Origin: Panopea generosa
Lineage: Eukaryota > Mollusca > Bivalvia > Adapedonta > Hiatellidae
DNA: 64,000 nucleotides
NCBI GenBank assembly: GCA_029582155.1
Contig: CM055901.1
Location: 8,412,874-8,476,873 of the forward strand
Reading direction: 5' to 3'
Positions 13,801 through 24,545 of this stretch are shown here, piece by piece; the stretch's first letter is position 1, and every line of letters begins with the position of its first letter. The notes below the pieces were generated by a model, which saw only the letters and a list, made by a program, of their open reading frames with translations, did not search any database and was not told where the DNA came from. Position numbers and translations under genes: made by a program.

Positions 13801-14497
13801 AAATTTAGATAATTTGACATTCAAAATTAAAATATTCTCGAGAAAACAGCACACAACGTCCCGCTGGTTCTTGAAATAATTAATGGAAAAAAAACCGTCT
13901 AAAACACAACAAGATATATATCTAAATGGATCTAAGATATTGACAATAATAAATGGACATTTTATCCGTGTTAGTAATGTCCACTACTTTGTTATATAAA
14001 AAAGGCATACAGTAAATTCAAAGCACAAAAATGATTGTATAATTACATGGTAAGAATTTGACAAGGAAAACGTTTACATGGAGTTTGTCTTCTTGGGTTT
14101 AATTGACATATTACAGAAAGACACACGTAACACTAACTATTTTGTATTAGTTAATTGTTATATCTATGGTTATTGTATTTTAAGTTTTCTCCAAAGGTTT
14201 AACTACAACTATCAATATGCAGAATACACATCGGGGCCAAAGATCCGGTTAATTTAACCTAATTATTGACCCACGAAACTAAAGTAAACTACATTGTAGT
14301 TATGTTTTCTAATAATGTCTTTTAATGTAATATGTTGTTATTTTCTTACATACCTTACGAACGTTTTTACTCTTTAATTCTCAACAATTATAATTAAATT
14401 AATTAAAACAATTAATCATCTTATTAGAAATTAGCAACTTACCAACTGCTGATAAAAACACTGCAAACAAGAGCAGAAATTTCATTAAACGGAACAT
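1772..14497 (-). CDS. Gene A: secreted or membrane-anchored C-type-lectin-like protein with inserted trefoil-like module (frameshifted)
   Basis: Seven-exon model read 14497 down to 1772: signal peptide, CTLD N-half, trefoil-like exon, CTLD C-half, two stalk exons, C-terminal exon. Every junction has GT-AG sites and phase 1. The spliced length is 1130 nt, one short of a multiple of three. The cause is a 1-nt deletion in exon 2 relative to gene B, which produces a premature TGA at 13057-13059. The other exons are open and all splice sites look good, so this is either a very young pseudogene or a sequence/assembly error. The CTLD call rests on W-F-Q-A-H-x3-C, G-R-L-V-Q-L, W-Q-W-K-A-F-N-C and the terminal P-C-E-Y. 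The C-terminus is a 13-residue hydrophobic run followed by K-L-T-F-W-R-N, suggesting a short membrane anchor. The likely role is an immune-type recognition receptor; this is inference from the domains. Confidence 0.7.
2050..2228. mobile_element. Small foldback/MITE-like element in gene A intron
   Basis: The ends are inverted: GTCAAACCTG at the left and CAGGTTTGAC at the right, with TTAAGCAGCCA and TGGCTGCTTAA just inside. No coding capacity. It lies in the last intron of gene A. Confidence 0.5.
4694..4873 (-). CDS. Gene A exon 5b: Ser/Thr-rich stalk, second copy
   Basis: Second copy of the stalk exon, with the same length, acceptor (TTATTAG) and donor (GTAATA). I see no coding difference from the first copy, so the duplication is recent. 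Whether transcripts carry one or both copies cannot be told from DNA. Confidence 0.7.
5083..5262 (-). mobile_element. tRNA-derived SINE (Ser/Leu-like head), copy 1
   Basis: The minus strand begins with a tRNA-like head containing TGGCCGAGTGGCCTAGGGC (A-box) and GAGTCGTGGGTT (B-box-like, decayed). A non-tRNA body follows. It was present before the 2155-bp duplication, since both units carry it. Confidence 0.55.
6849..7028 (-). CDS. Gene A exon 5a: Ser/Thr-rich stalk
   Basis: A 180-nt symmetric exon encoding a Ser/Thr-rich, cysteine-free segment (from R-S-S-T-W-P-V-S-T to T-Q-T-V-T), likely an O-glycosylated stalk. It is one of two near-identical copies lying 2155 bp apart. Both copies keep intact splice sites, and including both keeps the frame. 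Confidence 0.7.
7238..7417 (-). mobile_element. tRNA-derived SINE (Ser/Leu-like head), copy 2
   Basis: Duplicate of the element at 5083-5262, copied with the 2155-bp unit rather than by a new insertion. Confidence 0.55.
8450..11035. other. Gene A intron 4, distal part; nothing recognised
   Basis: AT-rich intron sequence between the first stalk exon and the CTLD C-half exon. Several short open frames occur, but none shows domain motifs or a paralogue in gene B. A GC-richer patch near 8640-8830 may be an old transposon fragment, but I do not recognise it. Confidence 0.4.
11036..11230 (-). CDS. Gene A exon 4: C-terminal half of CTLD
   Basis: A 195-nt symmetric exon. It starts with a Gly-rich linker and then R-Q-C-V-G-L-I-R, D-W-Q-W-K-A-F-N-C and S-P-C-E-Y, giving the last three conserved CTLD cysteines. 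The canonical W-N-D calcium motif is replaced by W-Q-W-K and no EPN/QPD motif is present, so classical calcium-dependent sugar binding is unlikely. Confidence 0.75.
11615..11915 (+). mobile_element. tRNA-derived SINE, family A, in gene A intron 3
   Basis: It has a tRNA-like head with CGCCTCGCATGCGGA (anticodon stem-loop, CGC anticodon) and a B-box GGTTCGATCCC. A body with GTCGGCCCGGTGTCAGTAT follows, then a CAA-rich tail. It matches the copies at 26940-27243 (minus) and 48888-49205 (plus). The head is diverged, so it is an old copy. Confidence 0.75.
11965..12084 (-). CDS. Gene A exon 3: trefoil-like six-cysteine module
   Basis: A 120-nt symmetric (1-1) exon. The cysteine pattern is C-x9-C-x8-C-x4-CC-x5-C, with the G-C-C motif and a final C-V-Y-P. 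This matches the trefoil (P-type) order except that the loop between Cys5 and Cys6 is shorter than usual. It lies between the two halves of the CTLD. A PSI-type module was considered but the adjacent Cys-Cys pair fits trefoil better. Confidence 0.65.
12844..13181 (-). CDS. Gene A exon 2: N-terminal half of CTLD, with 1-nt frameshift
   Basis: The acceptor TTTCAG precedes E-Y-V-Y-S-D, as in gene B. The first part reads ...C-I-P-V-P-Q-E-N-Y-Q-T-C-V, aligning with C-F-P-V-P-V-Q-N-T-N-I-C-V of gene B. The rest (N-M-T-W-F-Q-A-H-S-T-C onward, to F-W-R-A-M-E-N) is in a different frame. The segment from the Cys-Val pair to the Trp codon is 41 nt here and 42 nt in gene B, so one base is missing between about 13060 and 13090. 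Donor: AACG before GTATGC. Confidence 0.75.
13866..14232. repeat. Dispersed ~370-bp segment, copy 1 (gene A intron 1)
   Basis: Nearly identical to 23302-23678. It is not seen in intron 1 of gene B, so it arrived after the paralogues split. No terminal repeats or protein motif were recognised. Confidence 0.7.
14443..14497 (-). CDS. Gene A exon 1: signal peptide
   Basis: Starts at ATG (14497-14495) with A at -3 and encodes 18 residues beginning M-F-R-L-M-K, followed by a leucine/phenylalanine-rich core and S-A-V. It ends before a GTAAG donor in phase 1. The matching exon of gene B has the same ending (L-S-A-V) and donor, which supports this start. Confidence 0.75.
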
Positions 14498-14625
14498 TAT
14501 TGTCTGTCTCTCGCGTATGAACTAACTCGTGACTGTGCTGAAGGCAACTAGTTAACTGTTCCACTATTTCTTTATCAATCATATGTATTGTCTTGTCACA
14601 GTTAAAGCTAGGGTTGTCTAAATAA
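14498..14625 (-). promoter_or_regulatory. Conserved 5' flank / proximal promoter of gene A
   Basis: About 120 bp upstream of the start codon align with the flank of gene B (43012-43125). Shared blocks include AGCACAGTC, TTCATACGCGA, AGCTTTAACTG and TTGATAAAGA, the last holding a GATA-type site (minus strand, 14571-14580). The promoter role is inferred from conservation and position. Confidence 0.45.
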
Positions 14626-14639
14626 TCACCTAATATCGA

Positions 14640-15879
14640 CATAAGATTCTTTTAAACAAAATAGTATTTCCTTAATCACACATGAGTTATACTAAAAGAA
14701 ACAGCTTAAACCACCACCTCACATTTTATGTACCTAGCCTTTTATGTATTTTCTCAAAGTGTTAAAGCCAGTTCCATGAAATGTTGACTTGAATAAGAAC
14801 AAACATTTAAACTATGTAAACATACTTAATTGTCTGTTAATGTCATATACAAACTTTAACAGCAATATTCCATATGTTGGCGAAGATGCCGGAAATACTA
14901 AAGTGGCGGGTTGCTGTTCCGTTTAGTATATTAAGATGGATTATAAAGGCATGTTTCATTAATTATTTACACTGTCGTTGTATAATGTATTTTTTTATCC
15001 CATTTTTCAACGCTTTGTTTTTGAGACAAAGGATAATCGTACATTTTGCAATTGTCGGTTAGTATGTAATACGTGTATATTTATTACAGTATATAATATC
15101 ATATCAGTAGGCCTGTACCATTAATATAAAAATGATAATAATAATAACAGTAATATTGACTAATCTAATAAATCAGCATAAATCATTACAGTAAAATAAT
15201 GATAATGACAGCAAAAGAAACAACAATAACAAAGATAATATAATAATAATAATCAAACTCAAAGAGGCAACTGAATATTCTTTTGAAGATACTGCTCGTT
15301 CATAATGTCATATGCTGGAGGACATGGTATAACACACATTTCGCTGTAATACATGCATACCTGATATATAAATATATTGATTAACTAGATTTCTATTAAA
15401 AAAAACTACGAACATACTAGCGGCATGCTTTTCAATTTCAAGAACGCTTAATGAAAAAAAGTACCTAACAGTTCTGCTTTAATTTTCAACGTACTAAACG
15501 TTATCTTATCAAACTCTCAAATACACCAGGGTCTTCAAGTAAGACAATACGTGGGAACTTGCAAACAGAGATATTTTACTTCAGAATCCAGATACTGCTT
15601 ATCTGTTGTCACACGTTTATACCTGTTTTATAAACAAAGCTATCTCCAACAGTAACAACAAGTTATATGTTAGGATTCCGCTATACTATAGCTCTTCTAT
15701 GTGGAATCCCCTATTTCATTGTTGTTGGAGATCATTAAAAATAAATACAAGATACTCTTTATATTGGCTGAACTTTTCTAGATACATTTTGATTAAAACT
15801 GAGGCCGATATCATCAAGAATAAATTGTTCATATACGAACCAGAACTGTATTTTAAGAAACCCATTCTCAAATATTAGA
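14640..15879. other. Intergenic spacer; second half is shared with block B
   Basis: No gene is seen. From about 15440 the sequence aligns with 45250-45639 (for example TTTTACTTCAGAAT and GATACATTTT). It therefore belongs to the segmental duplication that also contains the genes. Confidence 0.6.
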
Positions 15880-18800
15880 GTGCTAAAGAGAAACAATTTC
15901 CACATGATGAAGTGATTCAACTTCTGTGGGCAGATGTGATACAACTTCCATGTGCTGAAGTGATACCACTTCTATGAGCTGAAGTGATACCACTTCTATG
16001 AGCTGAAGTGATACAACTTCCATGTGTTGAAGTGATACCACTTTTATGTGCTGAAGTGATACCACTTCTATCAGCTGAAGAGATACCACTTCTATGAGCT
16101 GAAGTGTTACCACTTCTATGTGTTGAAGTGATACCACTTCTATCAGCTGATGTGATACAACTTCCATGTGCTGAAGTGATACCACTTCTATCAGCTGAAG
16201 AGATACCACTGCTATGAGCTGAAGTGATACAACTTCCATGTGCTGAAGTGATACAACTTCCATGTGCTGAAGTGATACCACTTCTATGAGCTGAAGGGAT
16301 TCAACTTCCATGTGCCGAAGTGATACCATTTCCATGAGCTGAAATGATACAACTTCTATTGGCTGAAGTGATACAACTTCCATTTGCTGAAGTGATACCA
16401 CTTCCATGAGCTGAAGTGATACAATTTATATTGGCTGAAGTGATACAACTTCCATGTGCTGAAGTGATACAACTTTCCTATGATGAAGTGATAAAACTTC
16501 TATGAGCTGAAGTGATAAAACCTCCATGTGCTGAAGTGATACAACTTCCTTATGATGAAGTGATACAACTTCTATGTACAGAAGTGATACAACTTCCATA
16601 TGCTTAAGTGATACAACTTAATTATGATGAAGTGATAAAACTTCCATGTGCTGATGTGATAAAACTTCCATGTGCTTAAATGATACAACTTCCCTATGAT
16701 GAAGTGATAAAACTTATATGAGCTGAAGTGATAAAACTTCCATGTGCTGAAGTGATACAACTTCCTTATGATGAAGTGATACAACTTCTATGTGTAGAAA
16801 TGATACAACTTCCAAATGCTTAAGTGATACAACTTCTATGTGCTGAAGTGATGCAACTTCCATGTGCTGAAGTGATAAAACTTTTATGTGCTAAAGTGAT
16901 AAAACTTCTATGTGCAGAAGTGATACAACTTCTATTGTGCAGAAGTGATACAACTTCTTTGTGCAGAAGTGATAAAAATTCTATGTGCAAAAGTGATACA
17001 ACTTCCATATGCTTAAGTGATACAACTTTGTTATGATGAAGTGATAAAACTTCTGTGTGCTGAACTAATACAACTTCCTTATGATGATGTGATATAACTT
17101 CCATGTGCTGAAGTGTTAAAACTTCTATGTGCTGAAGTGATAAAACTTATATGTGCAGACGTGATACAACTGCTTTGTGCTAAAGTGATACAACTTCCTT
17201 ATGATGATGTGATACAACTTCCATGTGCTGAAATGATACAACTTTCTTATGATGATGTGATACAAATTCCATGTGCTGAAGTGATACAACGTCTATATGC
17301 TGAAGTGATACACCTTCTGTGTGCTGAAGTGATACAACTTCTATGTGCTGAATTGATACAACTTCTTTGTGCTAAAGTGATACAACTTCTATATGCTGAA
17401 GTGATAAACCTTCTGTGTGCTGAAGTTATACAACTTTTGAGTGCTGAAGAGATATAACTTCTATGTGCTGAAGTGATACAACATCTGTGTGCTGAAGTGA
17501 TACAACTTATATATGCTGAAGTAATACACCTTCTGTGTGCTGAAGTGATATACCTTCTGTGTGCTGAAGTGATGCAACTAATATGTGCTGAAGTGATACA
17601 ACTTCTGAGTGCTGAAGTGATACACCTTCTGTGTGCTGAAAAGATATACCTTCTGTGTGCTGAAGTGATACAACTTCTGTGTGCTGAAGTTGTATATCTT
17701 CTGTGTGCTGAAATGATACACCTTCTGTGTGCTGAAGTGATATACCTTCTGTGTGCTGAAGTGAAACACCTTCTGTGTGCTGAAGTGAAACACCTTCTGT
17801 GTGCTGAAGTGATACGACTTCTGTGTGCTGAAGTGATATACCTTCTGTGTGCTGAAGTGATATACCTTCTGTGTGCTTAAGTGAAACACCTTCTGAGTGC
17901 TGAAGTGAAACACCTTCTGTGTACTGAAGTGATATACCTTCTGTGTGCTTAAGTGAAGTGATGCAACTTCCTTATGATAAAGTGAAACATATTCCTTATG
18001 ATGAAGTGGTACAACTTCCATGTGCTGAAGTGATACATATTCCTTATGATGAAGTGATACAACTTCCATGTGCTGAAGTGATACAACTTCCATGTGCTGA
18101 AGTGATACAATTTCGATGTGCTGAAGTGATACAACTTCCATGTGCTGAAGTGATGCAACTTCCATGTGCTGAAGTGATACAACTTCACTGTGATGAAGAG
18201 ATGCAACTTCCATGTGCAGAAGTGATACAACTTCCATGTGATGAAGTGATGCAACTTCCATGTGCTGAAGTGATACAACTTCATTGTGATGAAGTGATGT
18301 AACTTCCATGTGCAGAAGTGATACAATGCCTTGTGATGAAGTGATGCAACTTCCATGTGCAAAGGTGATACAACTTTCTTGTGATGAAGTGATGCAACTT
18401 CCATGTACTGAAGTGATACAATTTGCTTGTGATGAAGTGATGCAACTTCCATGTGCTGAAGTGATACAACATCCATGTGCTGAATTAATACAAATTCCTT
18501 ATGATGAAGTGATACAACTTCCATGTGCTGAAGTGATACAAATTCCTTATGATGAAGTGATACTACTTCCATGTGCTGGAATGATTCAACTTCATTGTGA
18601 TGAAGTGATGCAACTTCGATACGCAGAAGTGATACAACCTCCATGTACTGAAGTGATATAAACTCTTTATGATGAAGTGATACAACTTATATGTGCTGAA
18701 ATGATACAACTTCCATGTGCTGAAGTAATACAAATTCCTTATGGTGAAGTGATACAACTTCCATGTGCTGAAGTGATACAAATTCCTTATGATGAAGTGA

Positions 18801-19412
18801 TACTACTTCCATGTGCTGGAATGATTCAACTTCATTGTGATGAAGTGATGCAACTTCGATACGCAGAAGTGATACAACCTCCATGTACTGAAGTGATATA
18901 AACTCTTTATGATGAAGTGATACAACTTATATGTGATGAAGTGATACAACTTCCATGTGCTGAAGTGATACAAATTCCTTATGATGAAGTGATACAATTT
19001 CTATGTGCTGAAATGATGCAACTTCTATGTGTAGAAGTAAGTGATACAACTTCATTATGATGAAGTGATACAACTTCCATGTGCTGAAGTGATACAAATT
19101 CCTTGTGATGAAGTGATACACTTCCATGTGCTGAAGTGATACAACTTCCTTGTGATGATGTGATGCAACTTCCATGTGCTGAAGTTATACAACATTCATG
19201 TACTGAAGTGATACAATTTCCATGTGATGAAGTGATACAAATTCCTAATGATGAAGTGATACAACTTCCATGTGCTGAAGTGATACAACTTCCATATACT
19301 GAAGTGATACAACTTCCATGTGCTGAAGTGATACAAGTTCCTTATGATGAAGTGATATAACTTACATGTGCTGAAGTGATACAACTTCCATGTGCTGAAG
19401 TGATACAAATCT
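15880..19412. repeat. 24-bp satellite array 1 (~3.5 kb)
   Basis: About 147 tandem units. The consensus is GAAGTGATACAACTTC followed by CATGTGCT, with variants such as TTATGATGAAG. Each unit contains a dyad (GAAGT, 6 nt, ACTTC). From about 18000 the array alternates two unit types, and a 240-bp block (10 units) is repeated around 18480-18660 and 18720-18900. Long open frames on both strands follow from the unit length being a multiple of three. Confidence 0.95.
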
Positions 19413-20890
19413 GTAATGTCTTAGAAGTTAAATTTCATTTTTATTTTAAAATGTCCATTGTAGTGAGATTTCAGAATATGTTATATCAAAAATACTACTG
19501 GAAAAGACCCAGTATGCCGAAATGTATTGAATTATTATAACCACAACATACAAATACGGTAAAACATCTTTCTACAAACATACATTTAAGAAACGAAACC
19601 CTATAATAAAAAACTTTTGTGTTTTAAAAGTGAAATAATTATAACTGTACGATGTGTATTATGCACAGAACTCTCCATTGGTATCTTATGTATGATTACA
19701 TTGTTACATGTGTACTAATAACCCTGGTGGTCTTTGTATTGAATAAAGTATTTACATATAAGAACTCCTGTTTGTTAGTATCCCCTGCCCACTCTCTCCT
19801 CTGTACAAATCTTCTTTGATTTGTTTTATTACAATGCTGTAGGTCATACTGGAGTGAACTGTTTATATACGGAATAAAGTAAAACTCTTATGCTAAGGTT
19901 GTAAAACTCAAATGCTAAGGTTGTAAAACTCAAAAAGGAATTTGACAGCTATTACGTGATACTATTACAGCATGTAGTATGATTATTACCTGACATGCTT
20001 GTACAGGAAAAAGTGGTATCTAAATACCACTTCACTGTCACGTATAAAATAAAAACACGATTTCATAAAATTGAAAAATATTTAAATAGATTGAAGTGTC
20101 TATAACCCATAAACGTATATAGGAATGTATTAGTTGGTTTTCTTTGAGATGTTGATTTGATAATCCTTTTCTCGATTGCATGGCATTAGTGTATTTGTTT
20201 GTCAATATTGATAATACCAGTATACGAGGTGTGTTCAAAAAGTTCGTGGACACCAGGGCTGCGTTCAGTTCGGTCAAACGTTTGATAACGTTAGCTTACA
20301 TATTTTCCTGAACACCGGCTCAACCTCATATTAGCACGCACTACGCGATAATTTTAGGGAACCAGGCATTAAATTTGTTTGCTGTTTAACGATGCTGACC
20401 GCAGCCATGTATTATTTCGAACTTTCGTATCATCAATTCGTATAAATAAAACTTTTTTTTTTAAATAAACCATGCTTTATGCTAATATATTCAAGACGAA
20501 ATATGCAGAAACAAAGGATGATACGTTGTTTTCCATGGTTACCAGGTAGTATAACCCGTGCGGCCCAGGTCAGAAGTCGGCCGCATTTAAATAACTATAT
20601 TAGTTATTTTTACATTGTTGATATTTTGGTGCCAAATGTTACACCTGCTTTCATATTTTCAGCCAACAGAAGTGCGAATTATTATTAAACTTTGTGATTT
20701 TCTAGAGGAAACACTCACAGAAACAATATAATTTAGACACATTTTAACTGTGAAATCACATGTGTACCGTTACTAATTGATAGCTTAAACTTACTTATTT
20801 TGCTTCGATTGTGAAACAAGTTCTTACAACTTAGAAGAATCTCGCTCGAATGGTTAAAACCAGCACGAAGCATATTCGGAAAAAAATTCT
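19413..20890 (+). mobile_element. LINE 3'-end remnant and flank, block A copy
   Basis: Aligns with 47155-48880. The first 200 bp are the decayed C-terminal part of a LINE ORF2, better preserved in the other copy. The junction with the satellite shares CAAAT, suggesting the array or a deletion truncated the LINE. The block continues through an AT-rich 3' region, a mariner-like terminus and a version of the 48528 ORF with about 95 bp missing. Confidence 0.65.
20221..20250 (+). mobile_element. Mariner-like terminal repeat relic
   Basis: TACGAGGTGTGTTCAAAAAG followed by TTCGTGGAC resembles the terminal inverted repeat of mariner elements. No opposite end was found nearby. The same relic is at 48190-48219 in block B, so it predates the duplication. 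Confidence 0.55.
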
Positions 20891-21388
20891 TGTTTAAGGA
20901 CACTACGCATTGCATTATTATTTCATTATTTTATTAATTTAAAAGTTGCACCTGCGATATTCTGATGGAAGGGACACGACGAAGGACACAGACATGTCCG
21001 TGTTACAGAAAGGGTTAGTATTGGCACTGTTCAAAATACATTGTCAGACAGACTAGGAATGAGCAAATATTTGCTGTGTGTATTACAAAATTGCTATCCG
21101 ACCGGCGATAAATAGGTAAACAGCAGCATCCGAAATACTCTTTAGTTAATTTGTTATCTGGGTCACTAGTCGGGCAGTGGTATCATTTACAAGTATTTAG
21201 TAATTGGTGGTATAGTGTACAATGAAACAATTCTGTTAGTGTGCATATTTTTCTATTTCTTTCGATTGTTTTAATTTTAACAAGCGAGTCCATGATTATT
21301 AAAACGCACCTCACATAAATACCACGAGTAAAACATGATTGTAAAGTTAGTAGGTAGTTCGCAGTCGGTAGTTGGGGATTCCAATAAC

Positions 21389-21950
21389 CAACTACCGACC
21401 AGCTGCCAGTTGGGGATTCGGATTCGTTATTATAATAACTATATCATTTACATATTTTACTTGTGTTAATATGTTCAAAAAAATATAATCAATAAAAGAA
21501 CCAACCCGGTAAAAGTGCGTTATTTATTATTATAAACTTATTTTTAATTGAATTGATTTGTTAAAAAAATAAAACAACGATTTAAAAAAAATCCGAATCC
21601 CCAGGTAATTGGCGATTCGCCGCGAATCCCCAACTGGACATTTTGAATCGCCTCCTGGTGAATATAATCATGGTATTGAAGGAAAAGCGCGGGAACGGTG
21701 TTTATTTATTGTTACTAACTGTTTTTCTACGAAACTGATTTGTTTTCAAAAACAAATATCGATTTAAAAAAACAAAAAACGAATCCCAAATTTGCCATTT
21801 TGAATCACCGTCTTGTGAGTATATTCGTTCTATTGAAGAACCAAACCACCATTGGTGTTTTTATTCTTTATTGAATTGATATGTTAAAATAATAAAACAG
21901 CGTTTTAAAAAAAAATCCGAATCCCCAACTGGCAGCTGGTTGGTAGTTGG
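21389..21950. mobile_element. Foldback element with ~36-bp inverted arms
   Basis: Left arm 21389-21424 and right arm 21914-21950 are near-perfect reverse complements (core CAGCTGCCAGTTGGGGATTC). Between them a motif with GGCGATTCGCGGCGAATCCC-like sequence recurs about every 150-200 bp (around 21610, 21780 and 21955). No protein coding was seen. Confidence 0.65.
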
Positions 21951-22039
21951 CGATTCGCGGCGAATCCCAAACTGGACATTTTGAATCACCGTCTGATGGC
22001 TTCAAAAATGATAAAAAATGCATAAAAATCAAGTTTTAG

Positions 22040-23258
22040 TCATGATATTTTAACACTAGAAGACAGTGATGGCACTGTTAACTTTTATAAACTTTTTTTT
22101 GAAATCGGAAGACATTTTAAGTCGTTTAATAAACAATGTTGGTTTTAATTTAGACTATAACACTGATATTGGTTGAACTAATTCTAAACGGGCTAGTTTA
22201 GTTGAAACTCTAGGTATTGTTCGAATGGTTAATGTTCCTAGAAGAGTTACCAATTTGAGTAGCACCACAATTTACCATATTTATACGACCTGTCCGGAAA
22301 AAATAACTGAGGTTCGCGTACCATGTAACAGTTTAAGTGATCGCTATCCTGTTTGTTTTACCAGAAGCACCAAACAAGGCAGCTTTGATCTGCCTGCTAC
22401 ACACAAACATTTAGGGTACAGGTAATTTAATAATTATAATGAGAATGCTTTTAGATTTGACTTAATTAACTCAGATATTGATTTTAGAAATGAACCCCAA
22501 AATCTAAATATTGGCCTTGATATATTTTATGTTAAATAGGGTACTTATCAAATATGCGCCTCTCAAAACCAATCTCTTAAACAGCGATTCAACCAGATTG
22601 GCATACTGATGAAATAAAGGAGGCTCGAAAATTGGGAGATAGGTATCATGCTTGTAAAGACTGGTTAGATTATAAAATATGGCGTAATAAGGTTATACGT
22701 TTCATACATTATGCAAAAGTAAACTTATTACAATAATGCTATTAGCTGATTCCAGTGTAATGGAAGCACATGCGAAATCTACAGACAACAATAAGGGCAG
22801 CACTATTGTCAATAAACTTAACATTGGTAATCATATCACGACCGATAAACAGGAAATTGTAAATTTACTGAATTGCCATTTCATGAATGTTGCAGACATT
22901 ATTACGAAATTACATTTATAGAAACACATATTTAACAATCTGAAAACATGTTTAGATAGCAAACTCGAAGAGCGCTTATTTTCCATTAAATTAATCACCC
23001 CTTTTGACGTTAAGAAAATTAGGGTTTTATTGTATATTAAAAAATCTACTAGTCCAGATGGTATCGGTCCACGTATTTTAAAACTTTGCTCAGACACAGT
23101 TACAAAAGCAATCTCAAACATAATATCAACATACGCATTATTCGTGGTAAATTCCCGATAAGATACACGCATATGTAACTATGTTGAAGTTGACAAATGT
23201 TTTTTTAACTTAAAAGTAAAGGAAATCCGGCAAAGTATAGAACAAAGCTATGTATTAT
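22040..23258 (+). mobile_element. CR1/L2-like LINE ORF2 fragment (endonuclease end plus start of RT), decayed
   Basis: Open pieces in several frames read like a non-LTR retrotransposon. L-S-D-R-Y-P-V-C-F-T-R near 22330-22365 corresponds to the endonuclease SDH motif with His replaced by Arg. S-P-D-G-I-G-P-R-I-L-K near 23050 is the RT start, and K-S-K-G-N-P-A-K-Y-R near 23215-23240 corresponds to the N-P-x-x-Y-R-P RT motif. Stops and frameshifts make it inactive, and it lacks both ends. Confidence 0.8.
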
Positions 23259-23262
23259 TAAA

Positions 23263-23312
23263 AGCGGGGCGGTAATGTTGGCCGCCCACGCCAGAGATTA
23301 TGGTTCTTGAAA
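23263..23312 (+). mobile_element. SINE family B fragment
   Basis: GCGGGGCGGTAATGTTGGCC and CACGCCAGAG match the tRNA-like head of the element at 29393-29584. Part of the A-box region is deleted, and the fragment runs into the dispersed 370-bp segment. Confidence 0.5.
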
Positions 23313-23678
23313 TGATATATTAGAAAACAAAAACAAAACTGAAACCCAACAAGATATAAATCTTAATGGATCGACAATAATAAATGGATAGCGTTAAATA
23401 AAAATGGTGTTTTATCCGTGTTAGTAATGTCCACTACTTTGTTATATAAAAAAGGCATACAGTAAATTCAAAGCACAATTATGATTGTATAATTACATGG
23501 TAAGAATTTGACAAGGAAAACGTTTACATGGAGTTTGTCTTCTTGGGTTTAATTGACATATTACAGAAAGACACACGTAACACTAACTATTTTGTATTAG
23601 TTAATTGTAATATCTATGGTTATTGTATTTTAAGTTTTCTCCAAAGGTTTAACTACAATTATCAGTGTACAGAATACA
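23302..23678. repeat. Dispersed ~370-bp segment, copy 2
   Basis: Near-identical to 13866-14232 in gene A intron 1. Its last portion is followed by a second, shorter repeat of its own end (about 23690-23810, sharing TTCTCCAAAGGTTTAACT). Confidence 0.7.
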
Positions 23679-23799
23679 AATTCATTGATGTATATATCAC
23701 AAATAAATTAATTGTAATATCTATGGTAATTGTATTTAAGTTTTCTCCAAAGGTTTAACTCAAATTATCGGTATACAGAATACAAATTCATTGATGTAT

Positions 23800-24545
23800 A
23801 TAACATAAATAATTATTTATGATATCATTTTTTTTAAATCATTGAATGAATTTGAAATGCAAATAATGATTTAGAAACATCTATTCTTCGAGTGTCTGAT
23901 ATCTTAAATTCAATTTGTGATTACATGAATTCAGTTTAAAGATATCTTTAATTATATTTTATGATATCAATAAATGATTTTTATATCACAAATTGAATGG
24001 ACGATATCATAAAAAAGAATTATGGATATCATAAAAAGATTGATTTTGTAATATGACTAAATATATTTTATGATATAATTAAATGGTTTATGGATATATT
24101 AAATTCAATTATCTCAAATAGAGACTATTTCGTATATCTTAAAACCAAATTAATGATATCATTAAATAAGAAAAAAAAACTGTAAAAAATATTGATATCA
24201 ATAAACTGAATCTAGGATATCATAAAACTCACACATATTTGAGATATCTTTAAATGATTTATTGATATCAAATGTATTTGCAAATATAAAAAAAAGAGAT
24301 AGGAATTCATTAAATCGAATTTAAGGATATAAGAAAATAATCGTTATTACAGATATCCAATATTCTATTTTGTGATATCTTCGATTAATTTTATGATATT
24401 TTACAATCATTTTATGATATCAGAAAATACATTTAATGATATCTTTGATTACAATAAGTGATATCATTAAATACACTATATTTTAAAATATCACAACATG
24501 CATTTAATGATAGCATCAATGAATAAAGGATATCTGAACTAGATA
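23800..24545. repeat. Degenerate ATGATATCAT-rich repeat
   Basis: More than 20 occurrences of GATATC or one-base variants over about 740 bp, spaced roughly 25-40 bp apart, often as ATGATATCATTAAAT. The core is palindromic. It looks like a very old, diverged short tandem repeat. No ORF. Confidence 0.65.

Noticed and set aside
14439-14642. 67-codon ORF over exon 1 of gene A
   Set aside because: Wrong frame relative to the signal peptide that is conserved in gene B.
15883-19412. Many ORFs of 60-243 codons on both strands
   Set aside because: They are translations of the 24-bp satellite; frames open on opposite strands at the same place and have no start, splice or codon signals of a gene.
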